Source: a virus
IMG/VR virus record: IMGVR_UViG_3300042386_000246
Location: 1-36,792 of that record
Strand: one strand, 5' to 3'
Length of the DNA stretch: 36,792 nucleotides
Shown: positions 9,301 to 17,878 of the stretch, one piece after another
Position numbering within the stretch: position 1 is the first letter of the stretch
How the letters are laid out: every line of letters starts with the position of its first letter
Notes under the pieces: generated by a model
The model's database searches: none
The model's input: only the letters and a program-made list of their open reading frames with translations
Told to the model about the DNA's origin: nothing
Translations under genes and position numbers: made by a program

Positions 9301-12300
9301 TTCTGGTGCTGGATTAAAAGATATTCCTAGAAACGCATTGACCGAAGATGCTTTAATATCTACCGAAATTAAAAGTGGTAGTGTAACTGCATCTGTTTCT
9401 CCTGATTTTGGATTTAGAGTAATATCAGCTGAAAGTGGTTCGCAATTTACTGGTAGTTTATTTGTAACTGGTGGATATATTAGAGTTGAGACTGGTTCTT
9501 TCTTTAGTGGTAGTGGTGCTGGATTATCTGATATTCCTGAATCTGCATTATCATTTAAAATTAATAGAATTGCAAGTGGTTCGGTAACTGCATCAATTTC
9601 GCCTGATTATGGGCTTAGAGTAAATACATTTTCTACAATTAGTGGAAGTTTTATAGTATCATCTTCGGCAAGAGAATTAGCATATTCTGATATAGATACT
9701 GTATTTAACGTAACCAATGCTGGAAGTAGTGCATATAATATAAGTAATAGATTAGTAAGTGGTTCAAACCCAACTTTAACTTTAGTTAGAAATGTAAATT
9801 ATACATTTAATGTAAATGCTAGTGGGCATCCATTTTGGATTAAAGATACAAATAGTACAGGTACTGCAAACTCATATGATACTTGGGTAACTAATAATGG
9901 TGATGATGTTGGTGTTATAACATTTTTAGTTTCAGGAAGTGCACCGGATACACTTTATTATAATTGTCAATTACATGGTTCAATGGCCGGCACTATTAAT
10001 GTAGTAGATGCATTATATGTTCCAGCAGAAATAAAATTAATTGGAGATACAAAAGTAATTGGTGTAGTAACTGCTTCTGTATTTAGTGGTAGTGGTAAAG
10101 GATTATTTGATATTCCTTTCTCAAATATTACTGGTGATGCAGTACGAATAGCAACTGGTAGTATAACAGCATCGGTATCACCACAAAAAGGATTTTTTGT
10201 TGAATCAGTTGAAAGTGGTTCATCTTTTAGTGGAAGTATTTTAATTGATTCATCTTCTTTTATTTATTCAGAAGGTACTTATTTACGAAATATTCCTCGT
10301 TCTGCATTAACTGAAGATGCATTAGCTTCATCTGAAATTAAATCAGGTTCAGTAACAGCATCGGTATCTCCTGTATTTGGATTTATAGTAAAAACACCAT
10401 TTACTTCATCAGTAAGTGAAAGTTTCTTTGTTACACAAATAGCATCTCAATTTACGGGTTCAATATCCGTATCTGGTAGTTTATTTGTAAATGATACAAG
10501 CGGAGGACTATTTATAGATTCATCATCATTTATATTTGCTGATGGAACATATCTTAGAAATATTCCTCGTTCTGCATTAACTGAAGATGCACTATTATCA
10601 TCGTTTATTGTATCTGGTTCAGTAACGGCATCTGTAAGTCCTGATTTTGGATTTAAAGTAATAGCAACTAATATATTTAGTGGTTCTGAGTTTGGTTCTC
10701 AATTTACTGGAAGTGTTGATGTAAGTGGAAGTGTTAGAGCATTTAGATTTATAGGAGATGGTTCTCAAATTACAAATGTACAAGCGGCAGCATCACCTTT
10801 AATAGCAAGTGGTTCTGCAACGGCTTCGGTAGCTAGTGGTGATACTTTTGTAGTTACAACCGGTGCAACTGGTTCTGGCTTAAATTATCAAATTGGTACT
10901 CGTATAACTGGTAGTGTTGATGTTAGTGGTAGTTTAAAAGCTCAATTTATATTAGGTGATGGTAGATTTATAACAAACGTACAAGCGGCAGCTGCACCAT
11001 TCATTGGTAGTGGTTCTGCAACTGCATCGGTTCAAAGTGGTGATTCCTTTGTAGTAACAACTGGAGCAACTGGTTCGGCCATTGGTTCTAGATTTACGGG
11101 TTCAATTGACGTAAGTGGTAGTGTTAGAGCATTTTCATTCATTGGAGATGGTTCTCAATTAACGAATGTACAAGCATCTGCAGCTCCATTAATAGCAAGT
11201 GGTTCTGCAACGGCATCCGTTCAAAGTGGAATACAATTTGTAGTAACAACGAATGGTGTATTCTCAAGTGTAGGTTCTAATTCTGGTTCTTATTATGGTT
11301 CTATATTCACTGGTTCGGTAAGTATTAGTGGTTCGATATCATCATCTCGTTTTGAAGGTGATGGTGGTGGATTGTTTAATATCCCAGCATCGGCATTAGA
11401 AGATTTACAATTAAGTATAATTCAATCTGGTTCTGGTAGAGCAATTGTAGACCCAGAAAAATTAGATGTAAACGTACCTATAACAGCTGCATTATTTATT
11501 GGTGATGGTGGTGGATTATTTAACATTCCGGCAAACGCATTACAAGACCTTAAATTAGATAGAGTTATATCTGGTTCGGTTGAAGGTGTGATATCTCCAA
11601 ATAAAGGATTTGAAGTAAATACATCTGTAAGAATATTCTCTGGTTCACTAACTGTGAGTGGTTCGGTATTTGTTAGTGGTGGAAATGTAATAGCAGCATC
11701 TGGTTCTTCATTTATTGGAGATGGTAGTGGATTAAGAAATATCAATATCGCTAATTTAGCATTTGAAACTTCTCTATTACAATCTGGTTCTGTAACTGCA
11801 CAAATCTCTCCAAATTTAGGATTAGTTGTAAATACATCAGCATCTATACAAGGTGATTTGAATGTATTGAATAAAATATTAGTAAATAATATTACGGCAA
11901 GTAATGTTATTAAATCTCAATTATTTACCGGTTCATTCTTAGGTACATATAATTTCCAAGGAGTTGGGGCTACGGCTAGTGCAGAATATGATATTTTAAG
12001 ATTCAATCCAACACAAGGATATTTCATACCTCAGCCGGAAACATCATTAACTGAAACAGTAGCATTTAATAATGTAAGTAATTTAACTATTGTACACAAT
12101 TTGGGTATAAAATATCCAATGGTTCAGGTGTACGCTACTGGTTCTGAAGACCAAATTTTACCTGGAACAATAAAATCAATTGATGATGATACTATACAAA
12201 TTGTATTTAGTGGATTAACATCTGGACATGTTGTAATTGGTAGTGGTGGTTCTTTAATAAATGGAACTATTAATGGAGATAGGGTATTTGGTGAAGTTTA

Positions 12301-15300
12301 TTCGGCATCTTATGCTAGGAGAGCAGCTTTAGCAGACGCTGTAACTGGATTTGATTCGGCATCGTTGGTAGCATTATCAGCATCGTTATCAAATGCAAAC
12401 GCTTATGTAAGAAATGACCAAACAGCTTCAATGGCTGTTTTAAATTCTAAATTTGCAGAAACCGCATCATATGTAGCTGATTTAAGTAATCTTAATTTAA
12501 CTGATTATGTAAGAAATAGTAGAACATCTTCAATGACTGTTGGTACTGCTTCTTTAGCAATTACCGCATCATATGCATTATTTGCACAAAATGCATCAAA
12601 CGTTGATACGGCTAACTTTATACAAAATTTCCAAACCGCATCAATGAGAGTTGGTACGGCTTCATTAGCAATATTTGCATTTACTGCATCATACGCTTTA
12701 AATGCAGCTGGAAGTGATACTTCATCGTTCTTACAAATTAATACTGACCAAACTTTTAGAGCATCTTTAGTAGTTAGTGCTAGTTTGGGTGTGAGTGGTA
12801 GTGTATTTTTTGGAAATTTACCATCTGCATCATATGAGCAAGTAGTAATATGGGATACAGTAACAAAAAAATTAGGATATAGAAATATAGCAGCAGCTGT
12901 GGGTTCATCTGGTACATCAGGAACTTCTGGTATAAGTGGAACGGATGGTACATCAGGAACTTCTGGTACAAGTGGTACAAGCGGTACTTCTGGGACTTCT
13001 GGAACATCTGGAGTAGATGGTACATCAGGAACTTCTGGTACATCAGGAACTTCTGGTACATCAGGAACTTCTGGAACTTCTGGATTAGATGGTACATCAG
13101 GAACTTCTGGTACATCAGGAACATCAGGAACTTCTGGTACATCAGGAACATCAGGAACTTCTGGAACATCAGGAACATCTGGAACATCGGGAACTTCTGG
13201 AACATCTGGAACATCGGGAACTTCTGGAACATCTGGGACATCGGGAACTTCTGGAACATCAGGCACAAGCGGAACATCTGGAACATCAGGCACAAGCGGA
13301 ACATCAGGAACTTCTGGAACTTCTGGAACATCAGGAACATCAGGAACAAGCGGTACAAATGGAACTGCAGGAAGTGGTGGTTCATCAGGAACTTCTGGAA
13401 CATCAGGAACTTCTGGAACATCAGGAACTTCTGGAACATCGGGAACAAGCGGTACAAATGGTTCTGCTGGTACAGCAGGTACTTCTGGTACATCGGGTAC
13501 TTCAGGAACTTCTGGTTCTAATGGTAGTAGTGGTACTTCGGGAACTTCTGGTACATCGGGAACTTCTGGTACATCGGGAACTTCTGGTAGTGGTGGTGAT
13601 AGTGGTAGTAGTGGAACATCTGGTAGTGGTGGTTCTTCTGGTACATCTGGAACAAGTGGTACATCTGGTTCAACTGGTTCAGATGGTACATCAGGAACTT
13701 CTGGTACATCCGGCTCAGCTGGACAAGATGGTACATCGGGAACTTCTGGTTCATCAGGAACTTCTGGTTCAACTGGTTCGGCTGGAACTTCGGGTACATC
13801 GGGAACTTCTGGAACTTCTGGAACATCAGGAACTTCTGGTTCGGATGGTACATCGGGTTCATCTGGTACAAGCGGTACATCGGGAACTTCTGGAACAAGC
13901 GGTACATCTGGTACAAGCGGTAGTGATGGTTCGTCTGGTACAAGTGGTACTAGTGGTAGTAGTGGTACATCGGGTACTTCGGGAACTTCTGGTACATCTG
14001 GAACATCAGGCACAAGTGGTAGTGATGGTTCGTCTGGTACAAGTGGTACAAGCGGAACTTCTGGTACAAGCGGCGTTGGTACTGATGGTACATCTGGTAC
14101 TTCAGGAACTTCTGGAGAAAGTGGTTCATCTGGAACTTCAGGTACATCTGGTACAAGTGGTACAAATGGTAGTGCTGGTTCAAGTGGTACAAGTGGTGTT
14201 GGTACTGATGGTACATCAGGAACTTCTGGAACTTCTGGAGAAAGTGGTTCATCAGGAACTTCTGGAGCAAGTGGTACATCGGGAACTTCAGGTACAAATG
14301 GTTCAGCTGGTACATCCGGTACAAATGGTTCAGATGGAACTTCTGGAACATCAGGAACTTCTGGTAGTGATGGAACAAGCGGTACAAGCGGCACAAGTGG
14401 TAGTGATGGAACTTCTGGAACATCTGGAAGTGGTGGTACAAGTGGTACATCAGGAACATCTGGATTAGATGGAACTTTCTTTGGTAGTAGTGGTACTTCT
14501 GGTACAAGCGGTACAAGTGGCACATCAGGAACTTCAGGAACTTCTGGAGAAAATGGTTCATCAGGAACTTCTGGTTTAAACGGAACATTCTTTGGTAGTA
14601 GTGGTACAAGCGGCGTAAGTGGTTCTGATGGTACATCGGGAACATCAGGAACTTCTGGGGAAAATGGCTCATCAGGAACTTCTGGAGAAAATGGTTCTTC
14701 TGGAACTTCTGGATTAAATGGTACATTCTTTGGTAGTAGCGGTACTTCTGGAACATCGGGAGAAAGTGGAAGTAGTGGAACGAGTGGAATAAATGGTACG
14801 GATGGTACTAGCGGAACTTCAGGAACTTCTGGATTAAACGGAACTTTCTTTGGTTCTTCAGGAACTTCTGGTATAAATGGTACTGATGGTACGTCTGGTA
14901 CAAGTGGTACAAGTGGTACATCGGGAATAAATGGTACTGATGGTACTTCAGGAACTTCTGGATTGAATGGTACAATGTTTGGAAGTAGTGGTACTTCTGG
15001 AATAAGTGGTACTTCAGGTACTTCTGGAGAAAGTGGTTCTTCTGGAACTTCTGGAACTTCAGGAACTTCTGGTTTAAATGGTACAATGTTTGGAAGTAGT
15101 GGAACATCTGGTTTTGATGGTACTTCTGGTACAAGCGGAGCTGGTACATCTGGAACTTCTGGAGAAAGTGGTTCATCGGGAACTTCTGGTTTAAATGGTA
15201 CAATGTTCGGAAGTAGTGGTACTTCTGGAGAAAGTGGTTCATCGGGAACTTCTGGTTTAAATGGCACGGATGGTTCATCAGGAACTTCTGGTACATCGGG

Positions 15301-16468
15301 AACATCAGGAACTTCTGGATTAAATGGAACTTTCTTTGGAAGTAGTGGTACAAGTGGTACTTCAGGAGTAAGTGGAAGTAGTGGAACATCAGGAACTTCT
15401 GGAACATCAGGAACATCAGGAACTTCTGGATTAAATGGTACAATGTTTGGAAGTAGTGGTACTTCTGGAACATCGGGTACTTCCGGAGTAAGTGGTACAT
15501 CGGGCACATCTGGTATTTCTGGGACAGCAGGAACTTCTGGATTGAATGGTACTATGTTTGGTAGTAGTGGTACAAGCGGCACATCAGGAACTTCTGGAGT
15601 ATCTGGTTCTGCTGGTACATCGGGAACTTCTGGTACATCAGGAACTTCTGGATTAAATGGTACAATGTTCGGTTCATCAGGAACTTCTGGAATAAGTGGT
15701 ACGGCTGGAACATCGGGAACGTCTGGATTAGGAACTTCTGGAACTTCTGGTACATCAGGAACTTCTGGTGTTAATGGTACATTCTTTGGTAGCAGTGGTA
15801 CGAGTGGTATTAATGGTGAGACTGGCGCTTCCGGTTCTTCTGGTACATCAGGTACAAACGCTCCGGGATTTTCATCTGGTACTTCTGGTAGTGGTGGTGC
15901 AAATGGTACTTCTGGATTAAATGGTACATTCTTTGGTTCATCTGGGACTAGTGGTGCAAATGGTACATCGGGTACTAATTCACCGGCATTTTCATCTGGA
16001 ACTTCTGGTACAAATGGATTTTCTTTGGTTGGAACAACCAATGATGGATTATTAACTTACACAAATGCACCCGTTGGTGCAACTGTTGAAAGTAATATAA
16101 CATTTGATGGTACGAATTTAGCAGTAGTAGGTAACGTAATATCAACAACATATAGAGAAACATTTAATGATTTAGGAACTGGTGGAAGTGCAACATTGGA
16201 TTTATCAACAGCAAACAACTTTAGAAGACAATTTAACGGAACTGCAACAATAACAATAACAAACGCACCTAATTCTCCAATTGGATTTGGATTTACATTA
16301 GTAACCGTAAATGCCGGAGCATATGCAATTACTTGGCCTGCTAGTGTTGATTGGGTTGGTGGAAGTGCGCCAATACTTACTTCTTCTGGAACTGATGTTT
16401 TAGTATTCTACACTTATAATGGTGGAACATCTTACTATGGATTTGTAACAGGTAAAAACTTAAGTTAA
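6359..16468 (+). CDS. Giant tail fibre with cupredoxin-like domains and collagen-like GTS stalk
   Basis: A 3369-aa protein. Residues about 60-1870 are dominated by short beta repeats of two linked types, SGSVTASVSP-x-x-GF and F-x-GDGxGLFNIP, as in many trimeric phage fibres. Two cupredoxin-like domains sit at about 501-605 and 1112-1217 with His545/Cys591/His594/Met597 and His1157/Cys1203/His1206/Met1209. Residues about 1876-1970 form a domain with HNLG (His about 1913) and VQVYATG, of a kind seen in phage fibre tips. Residues about 1985-2135 carry ATASYA-type repeats. Residues about 2181-3222 are Gly-Thr-Ser triplets with regular FFGSS or MFGSS interruptions. A beta domain of about 145 residues closes the chain. 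The product should be an elongated, probably trimeric fibre or whisker. There is no S74 chaperone here, unlike the second fibre. Receptor and attachment site are unknown. Confidence 0.85.
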   Translation: MAISNLLTGRVRVVSPKNVTSDRYQFLDLSQAEPNLGVPSFSASLLTNPAIVVSDSEGNRGFARTISLDQISGSFSGSFQGDGSNLTNLPAAIRIASGSATASFIGGNLVVNTNTTVQGNLIVRDSIFAEQLVVSYISSSVIYSSGSNKFGDDILDIQQITGSLNISGSVTITGSLKAQQITGSVSGAFTGDGAGLFNIPRSAFSGDSFRIASGSVTASVDPTYGFKVESALSGSEFTGSVDISGSISASLFIGDGRGLFNLPALTATLIASGSATASIAPNTGLVVNTFSTFQFPVSASMFSGSGKGLFDIPQSALAEDATLIASGSVTASVSPNFGFRVESATVGSQITGSMFVTGNIQLGVGGVYSGSGARLFDIPRSALTPDALVATLIASGSVTASTSPDFGFKVISAQSGSSFTGSLFVSGGIEINSGSSYSGSGARLFDIPVRALRDLDLSKISSGSATASISPDKGLVVNTFSTFSGSMLISASKQYFPSESIQTVFNVTNNDNLNYNFTGAAIGSNPTLTLVRGITYIFNLNVSGHPFQIKTINTTGTNDLYNTGVTNNGGQVGTLIFAVPSNAPDRLYYICQFHASMAGTINIVDGLLQKGDGVTITGSLDVSDIIRAREFTGSFSGSFFQGDGGGLFNIPRAAFTGDSPRIASGSVTASVSPDDGFLVKSVESGSTFSGSVDISGSLIIFGNLIGQEISGSSFSGSFQGDGSRLTNINVPPQVATKIVSGSVTASVSPDSGFVVVSSDKGSQFTGSIFLSGSIFGNSSIEISSGSFSGSGARLFDIPRAALTPDALLSTEIKSGSVTASVSPEFGFKVLSAESGSQFTGSLFVSGNISLASGSSYSGSGKNLFDIPLSALANLDLSKIFSGSATASISPDRGFEVFASVSNFSGSVSASVFSGSGKGLTDIPFSALSEELKRIASGSVTASVSPDDGFRVISAESGSQFTGSLFVTGGYIRVETGSFFSGSGAGLKDIPRNALTEDALISTEIKSGSVTASVSPDFGFRVISAESGSQFTGSLFVTGGYIRVETGSFFSGSGAGLSDIPESALSFKINRIASGSVTASISPDYGLRVNTFSTISGSFIVSSSARELAYSDIDTVFNVTNAGSSAYNISNRLVSGSNPTLTLVRNVNYTFNVNASGHPFWIKDTNSTGTANSYDTWVTNNGDDVGVITFLVSGSAPDTLYYNCQLHGSMAGTINVVDALYVPAEIKLIGDTKVIGVVTASVFSGSGKGLFDIPFSNITGDAVRIATGSITASVSPQKGFFVESVESGSSFSGSILIDSSSFIYSEGTYLRNIPRSALTEDALASSEIKSGSVTASVSPVFGFIVKTPFTSSVSESFFVTQIASQFTGSISVSGSLFVNDTSGGLFIDSSSFIFADGTYLRNIPRSALTEDALLSSFIVSGSVTASVSPDFGFKVIATNIFSGSEFGSQFTGSVDVSGSVRAFRFIGDGSQITNVQAAASPLIASGSATASVASGDTFVVTTGATGSGLNYQIGTRITGSVDVSGSLKAQFILGDGRFITNVQAAAAPFIGSGSATASVQSGDSFVVTTGATGSAIGSRFTGSIDVSGSVRAFSFIGDGSQLTNVQASAAPLIASGSATASVQSGIQFVVTTNGVFSSVGSNSGSYYGSIFTGSVSISGSISSSRFEGDGGGLFNIPASALEDLQLSIIQSGSGRAIVDPEKLDVNVPITAALFIGDGGGLFNIPANALQDLKLDRVISGSVEGVISPNKGFEVNTSVRIFSGSLTVSGSVFVSGGNVIAASGSSFIGDGSGLRNINIANLAFETSLLQSGSVTAQISPNLGLVVNTSASIQGDLNVLNKILVNNITASNVIKSQLFTGSFLGTYNFQGVGATASAEYDILRFNPTQGYFIPQPETSLTETVAFNNVSNLTIVHNLGIKYPMVQVYATGSEDQILPGTIKSIDDDTIQIVFSGLTSGHVVIGSGGSLINGTINGDRVFGEVYSASYARRAALADAVTGFDSASLVALSASLSNANAYVRNDQTASMAVLNSKFAETASYVADLSNLNLTDYVRNSRTSSMTVGTASLAITASYALFAQNASNVDTANFIQNFQTASMRVGTASLAIFAFTASYALNAAGSDTSSFLQINTDQTFRASLVVSASLGVSGSVFFGNLPSASYEQVVIWDTVTKKLGYRNIAAAVGSSGTSGTSGISGTDGTSGTSGTSGTSGTSGTSGTSGVDGTSGTSGTSGTSGTSGTSGTSGLDGTSGTSGTSGTSGTSGTSGTSGTSGTSGTSGTSGTSGTSGTSGTSGTSGTSGTSGTSGTSGTSGTSGTSGTSGTSGTSGTSGTSGTSGTNGTAGSGGSSGTSGTSGTSGTSGTSGTSGTSGTNGSAGTAGTSGTSGTSGTSGSNGSSGTSGTSGTSGTSGTSGTSGSGGDSGSSGTSGSGGSSGTSGTSGTSGSTGSDGTSGTSGTSGSAGQDGTSGTSGSSGTSGSTGSAGTSGTSGTSGTSGTSGTSGSDGTSGSSGTSGTSGTSGTSGTSGTSGSDGSSGTSGTSGSSGTSGTSGTSGTSGTSGTSGSDGSSGTSGTSGTSGTSGVGTDGTSGTSGTSGESGSSGTSGTSGTSGTNGSAGSSGTSGVGTDGTSGTSGTSGESGSSGTSGASGTSGTSGTNGSAGTSGTNGSDGTSGTSGTSGSDGTSGTSGTSGSDGTSGTSGSGGTSGTSGTSGLDGTFFGSSGTSGTSGTSGTSGTSGTSGENGSSGTSGLNGTFFGSSGTSGVSGSDGTSGTSGTSGENGSSGTSGENGSSGTSGLNGTFFGSSGTSGTSGESGSSGTSGINGTDGTSGTSGTSGLNGTFFGSSGTSGINGTDGTSGTSGTSGTSGINGTDGTSGTSGLNGTMFGSSGTSGISGTSGTSGESGSSGTSGTSGTSGLNGTMFGSSGTSGFDGTSGTSGAGTSGTSGESGSSGTSGLNGTMFGSSGTSGESGSSGTSGLNGTDGSSGTSGTSGTSGTSGLNGTFFGSSGTSGTSGVSGSSGTSGTSGTSGTSGTSGLNGTMFGSSGTSGTSGTSGVSGTSGTSGISGTAGTSGLNGTMFGSSGTSGTSGTSGVSGSAGTSGTSGTSGTSGLNGTMFGSSGTSGISGTAGTSGTSGLGTSGTSGTSGTSGVNGTFFGSSGTSGINGETGASGSSGTSGTNAPGFSSGTSGSGGANGTSGLNGTFFGSSGTSGANGTSGTNSPAFSSGTSGTNGFSLVGTTNDGLLTYTNAPVGATVESNITFDGTNLAVVGNVISTTYRETFNDLGTGGSATLDLSTANNFRRQFNGTATITITNAPNSPIGFGFTLVTVNAGAYAITWPASVDWVGGSAPILTSSGTDVLVFYTYNGGTSYYGFVTGKNLS
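6580..11870 (+). repeat. SGSxTASxSP / GDGxGLFNIP beta repeats (protein-level)
   Basis: Well over ten imperfect copies occur in tandem. Each has a strand with SGS[VA]TAS, a turn SPxxGF, a strand with SGSxFTGS, and a loop [GS]G-x-GLFDIPRSAL. The DNA is also similar between neighbours (for example around 9180-9330 and 9370-9520), which indicates some recent duplication. Confidence 0.7.
12901..16020 (+). repeat. Long Gly-Thr-Ser (GTS) collagen-like triplet repeat
   Basis: About 1040 residues are built almost wholly of Gly-X-Y triplets, mostly GTS, with GSS, GSD, GTN, GTD and GES variants. At DNA level the core is an 18-bp unit in which GGT ACA TCA alternates with GGA ACT TCT. After about 14460, thirteen interruptions of the type [LV][ND]GT[FM]FGSS break the Gly register by one residue at intervals of roughly 105-150 nt. 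Confidence 0.9.
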
Positions 16469-16479
16469 TAATTATAGTT

Positions 16480-17382
16480 ATGGGAATATTTAGAAGACTA
16501 GTAGAATCAGAATCATCGGCAGTTTTTCCGTTTGTATTTAGAATAACAACGACTACGGCTAATACTGTATTTACAACTCCTTTAGTAGATTATGGTGGTT
16601 TAACTCCTAATTTAACGATTAGCTGGGGAGATTCTACATCATCACCACTAATAACATCATCAAATTCAGTAGATAGAATACATACCTTTGTAACAGCCGG
16701 AACTTATACAATTACTATAAATGGATTTATGCCAGGTTTTCGTGTCGATAATAATGCTGGTATTAGAACTCTTGTTACGGAATTAGTACAATGGGGAATT
16801 GTTGGATTAAGAACTATAAATTTTTATGGATGTACTAATTTGACAGCAATACCTGGAAGTGCTTCATTGAGTGGTGTGGGTGGGTATACTGGTTTAGCAG
16901 AGGTAGTTTCTTTTGCCTCTTTTATGAGAGGTACTAGAATAACAGCAATTCCTGAGGATGTATTTGATTATTCACCAAACGCAACAACATTTACGGATAG
17001 TTTTTCTGGTATAACAACTATAACAACCGTACCAACTGGATTATTTGATAATGTAACTTTAGCAACAACATTTGCATCTTGCTTTTTTGCTTGTACTGGA
17101 TTAACATCAGTACCTTCTACATTATTTGATACTAATACTTTAGTAGTAAACTTTTCATCAACTTTTAGAAATTGTAGAGCATTAACAAATGTATTACAAT
17201 TTACATTTAATACAAACGTAACTATTTTTAATAATATTTATAATATGAGTTCAACTGTAAATTCATTAACGGGAACTGCACCTGAATTGTGGTTAAGAAC
17301 TCCAACTCCATCTGGAACTGATGCATTCAACAATTGTACTGGTTTATCAAATTTTGCATCAATACCTGTAAACTTTAAATAA
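16480..17382 (+). CDS. PKD-like plus BspA-type leucine-rich-repeat tail adhesin candidate
   Basis: A 300-aa protein. Residues about 35-90 look PKD-like: WGDS, then HTFVTAGTYTITI. Residues about 110-300 form repeats with a period of about 24 residues, containing F-x-x-C-x-x-L[TR]-x-[VI]P and then LFD, as in the DUF285/BspA-like class of leucine-rich repeats. No signal peptide is evident, as expected for a virion protein. The gene begins 11 nt after the giant fibre and ends one nt before the fibre-chaperone gene, so it is probably translated with them. I infer a surface-binding or fibre-tip role. A host-derived surface-protein module is an alternative origin. Confidence 0.65.
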   Translation: MGIFRRLVESESSAVFPFVFRITTTTANTVFTTPLVDYGGLTPNLTISWGDSTSSPLITSSNSVDRIHTFVTAGTYTITINGFMPGFRVDNNAGIRTLVTELVQWGIVGLRTINFYGCTNLTAIPGSASLSGVGGYTGLAEVVSFASFMRGTRITAIPEDVFDYSPNATTFTDSFSGITTITTVPTGLFDNVTLATTFASCFFACTGLTSVPSTLFDTNTLVVNFSSTFRNCRALTNVLQFTFNTNVTIFNNIYNMSSTVNSLTGTAPELWLRTPTPSGTDAFNNCTGLSNFASIPVNFK

Positions 17383-17383
17383 T

Positions 17384-17827
17384 ATGTATTTACGAATTAT
17401 AGATGAAACAATAAACTATCCTTATAGTATTCCTCAATTAAGAGCAGCATTTCCAAATGTAAGCTTACCTAGCGAATTAACTGATACATCATTGATAGAG
17501 TGGGATATGTATGTAGTTACTCCAACTCCAATGCCAACCGATTACACAAAAAATATCACCGAAGGAACGCCTGTTTTAACTGATGGTGTATATTATCAAA
17601 ATTGGATTCAAACCAATGCATCTCAAACTGAAATAGATTATAGATTAGAAAATCAATGGTTTATTGTTAGAGAAACTCGAAATGAATTATTGGTAGAGTG
17701 TGATTGGACACAATTAGCAGATGTATCAGCTGAAACAAAAGCAATTTGGTCTGAATACAGACAATCTTTAAGAGATATTACATCTCAACCCAATCCATTT
17801 AGTATAACTTGGCCTGTGAAACCTTAA
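17384..17827 (+). CDS. Tail fibre assembly chaperone-like protein (Phage_tail_APC type)
   Basis: A 147-aa protein. The C-terminal half has the pattern typical of the Phage_tail_APC family: RNELLVECDWTQLADV, then W-x-x-YRQSLRDI, then SITWPVKP at the end. The N-terminal half (YLRI and PYSIPQLRAAFPNVSLP) also matches the usual start of such proteins. These small proteins usually sit directly downstream of fibre genes and assist fibre folding or assembly. This one lies one nt after the LRR gene, between the two giant fibre loci, so its client could be either fibre or the LRR protein. Family assignment is from memory of the motif, without a search. Confidence 0.75.
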   Translation: MYLRIIDETINYPYSIPQLRAAFPNVSLPSELTDTSLIEWDMYVVTPTPMPTDYTKNITEGTPVLTDGVYYQNWIQTNASQTEIDYRLENQWFIVRETRNELLVECDWTQLADVSAETKAIWSEYRQSLRDITSQPNPFSITWPVKP

Positions 17828-17836
17828 AAGGAAAAT

Positions 17837-17850
17837 TATTTATATTTATA
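17837..17850 (+). promoter_or_regulatory. Overlapping TATTTATA pair, promoter-like
   Basis: TATTTATA occurs at 17837-17844 and again at 17843-17850. The second ends 28 nt before the ATG at 17879. The 51-nt gap between genes holds nothing else obvious. Confidence 0.45.
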
Positions 17851-17878
17851 CACATAACACAAAAGTATATAGATATAG

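Noticed and set aside
12901-16020. Direct repeats that could suggest a CRISPR array or satellite DNA
   Set aside because: The units are contiguous, in frame with a large coding region and have no spacers. They encode protein triplets.
12505-16041. A 1178-codon open frame on the minus strand encoding Pro-Glu-Val / Pro-Asp-Val repeats
   Set aside because: It is the antisense shadow of the GTS repeat: the complementary codons (TCC/ACC, AGT/TGT, TGA out of frame) simply contain no stops in this frame. Similar shadows occur opposite the second GTS region (19232-20836) and on the plus strand in a shifted frame (13089-14468). No promoter or start context supports expression.
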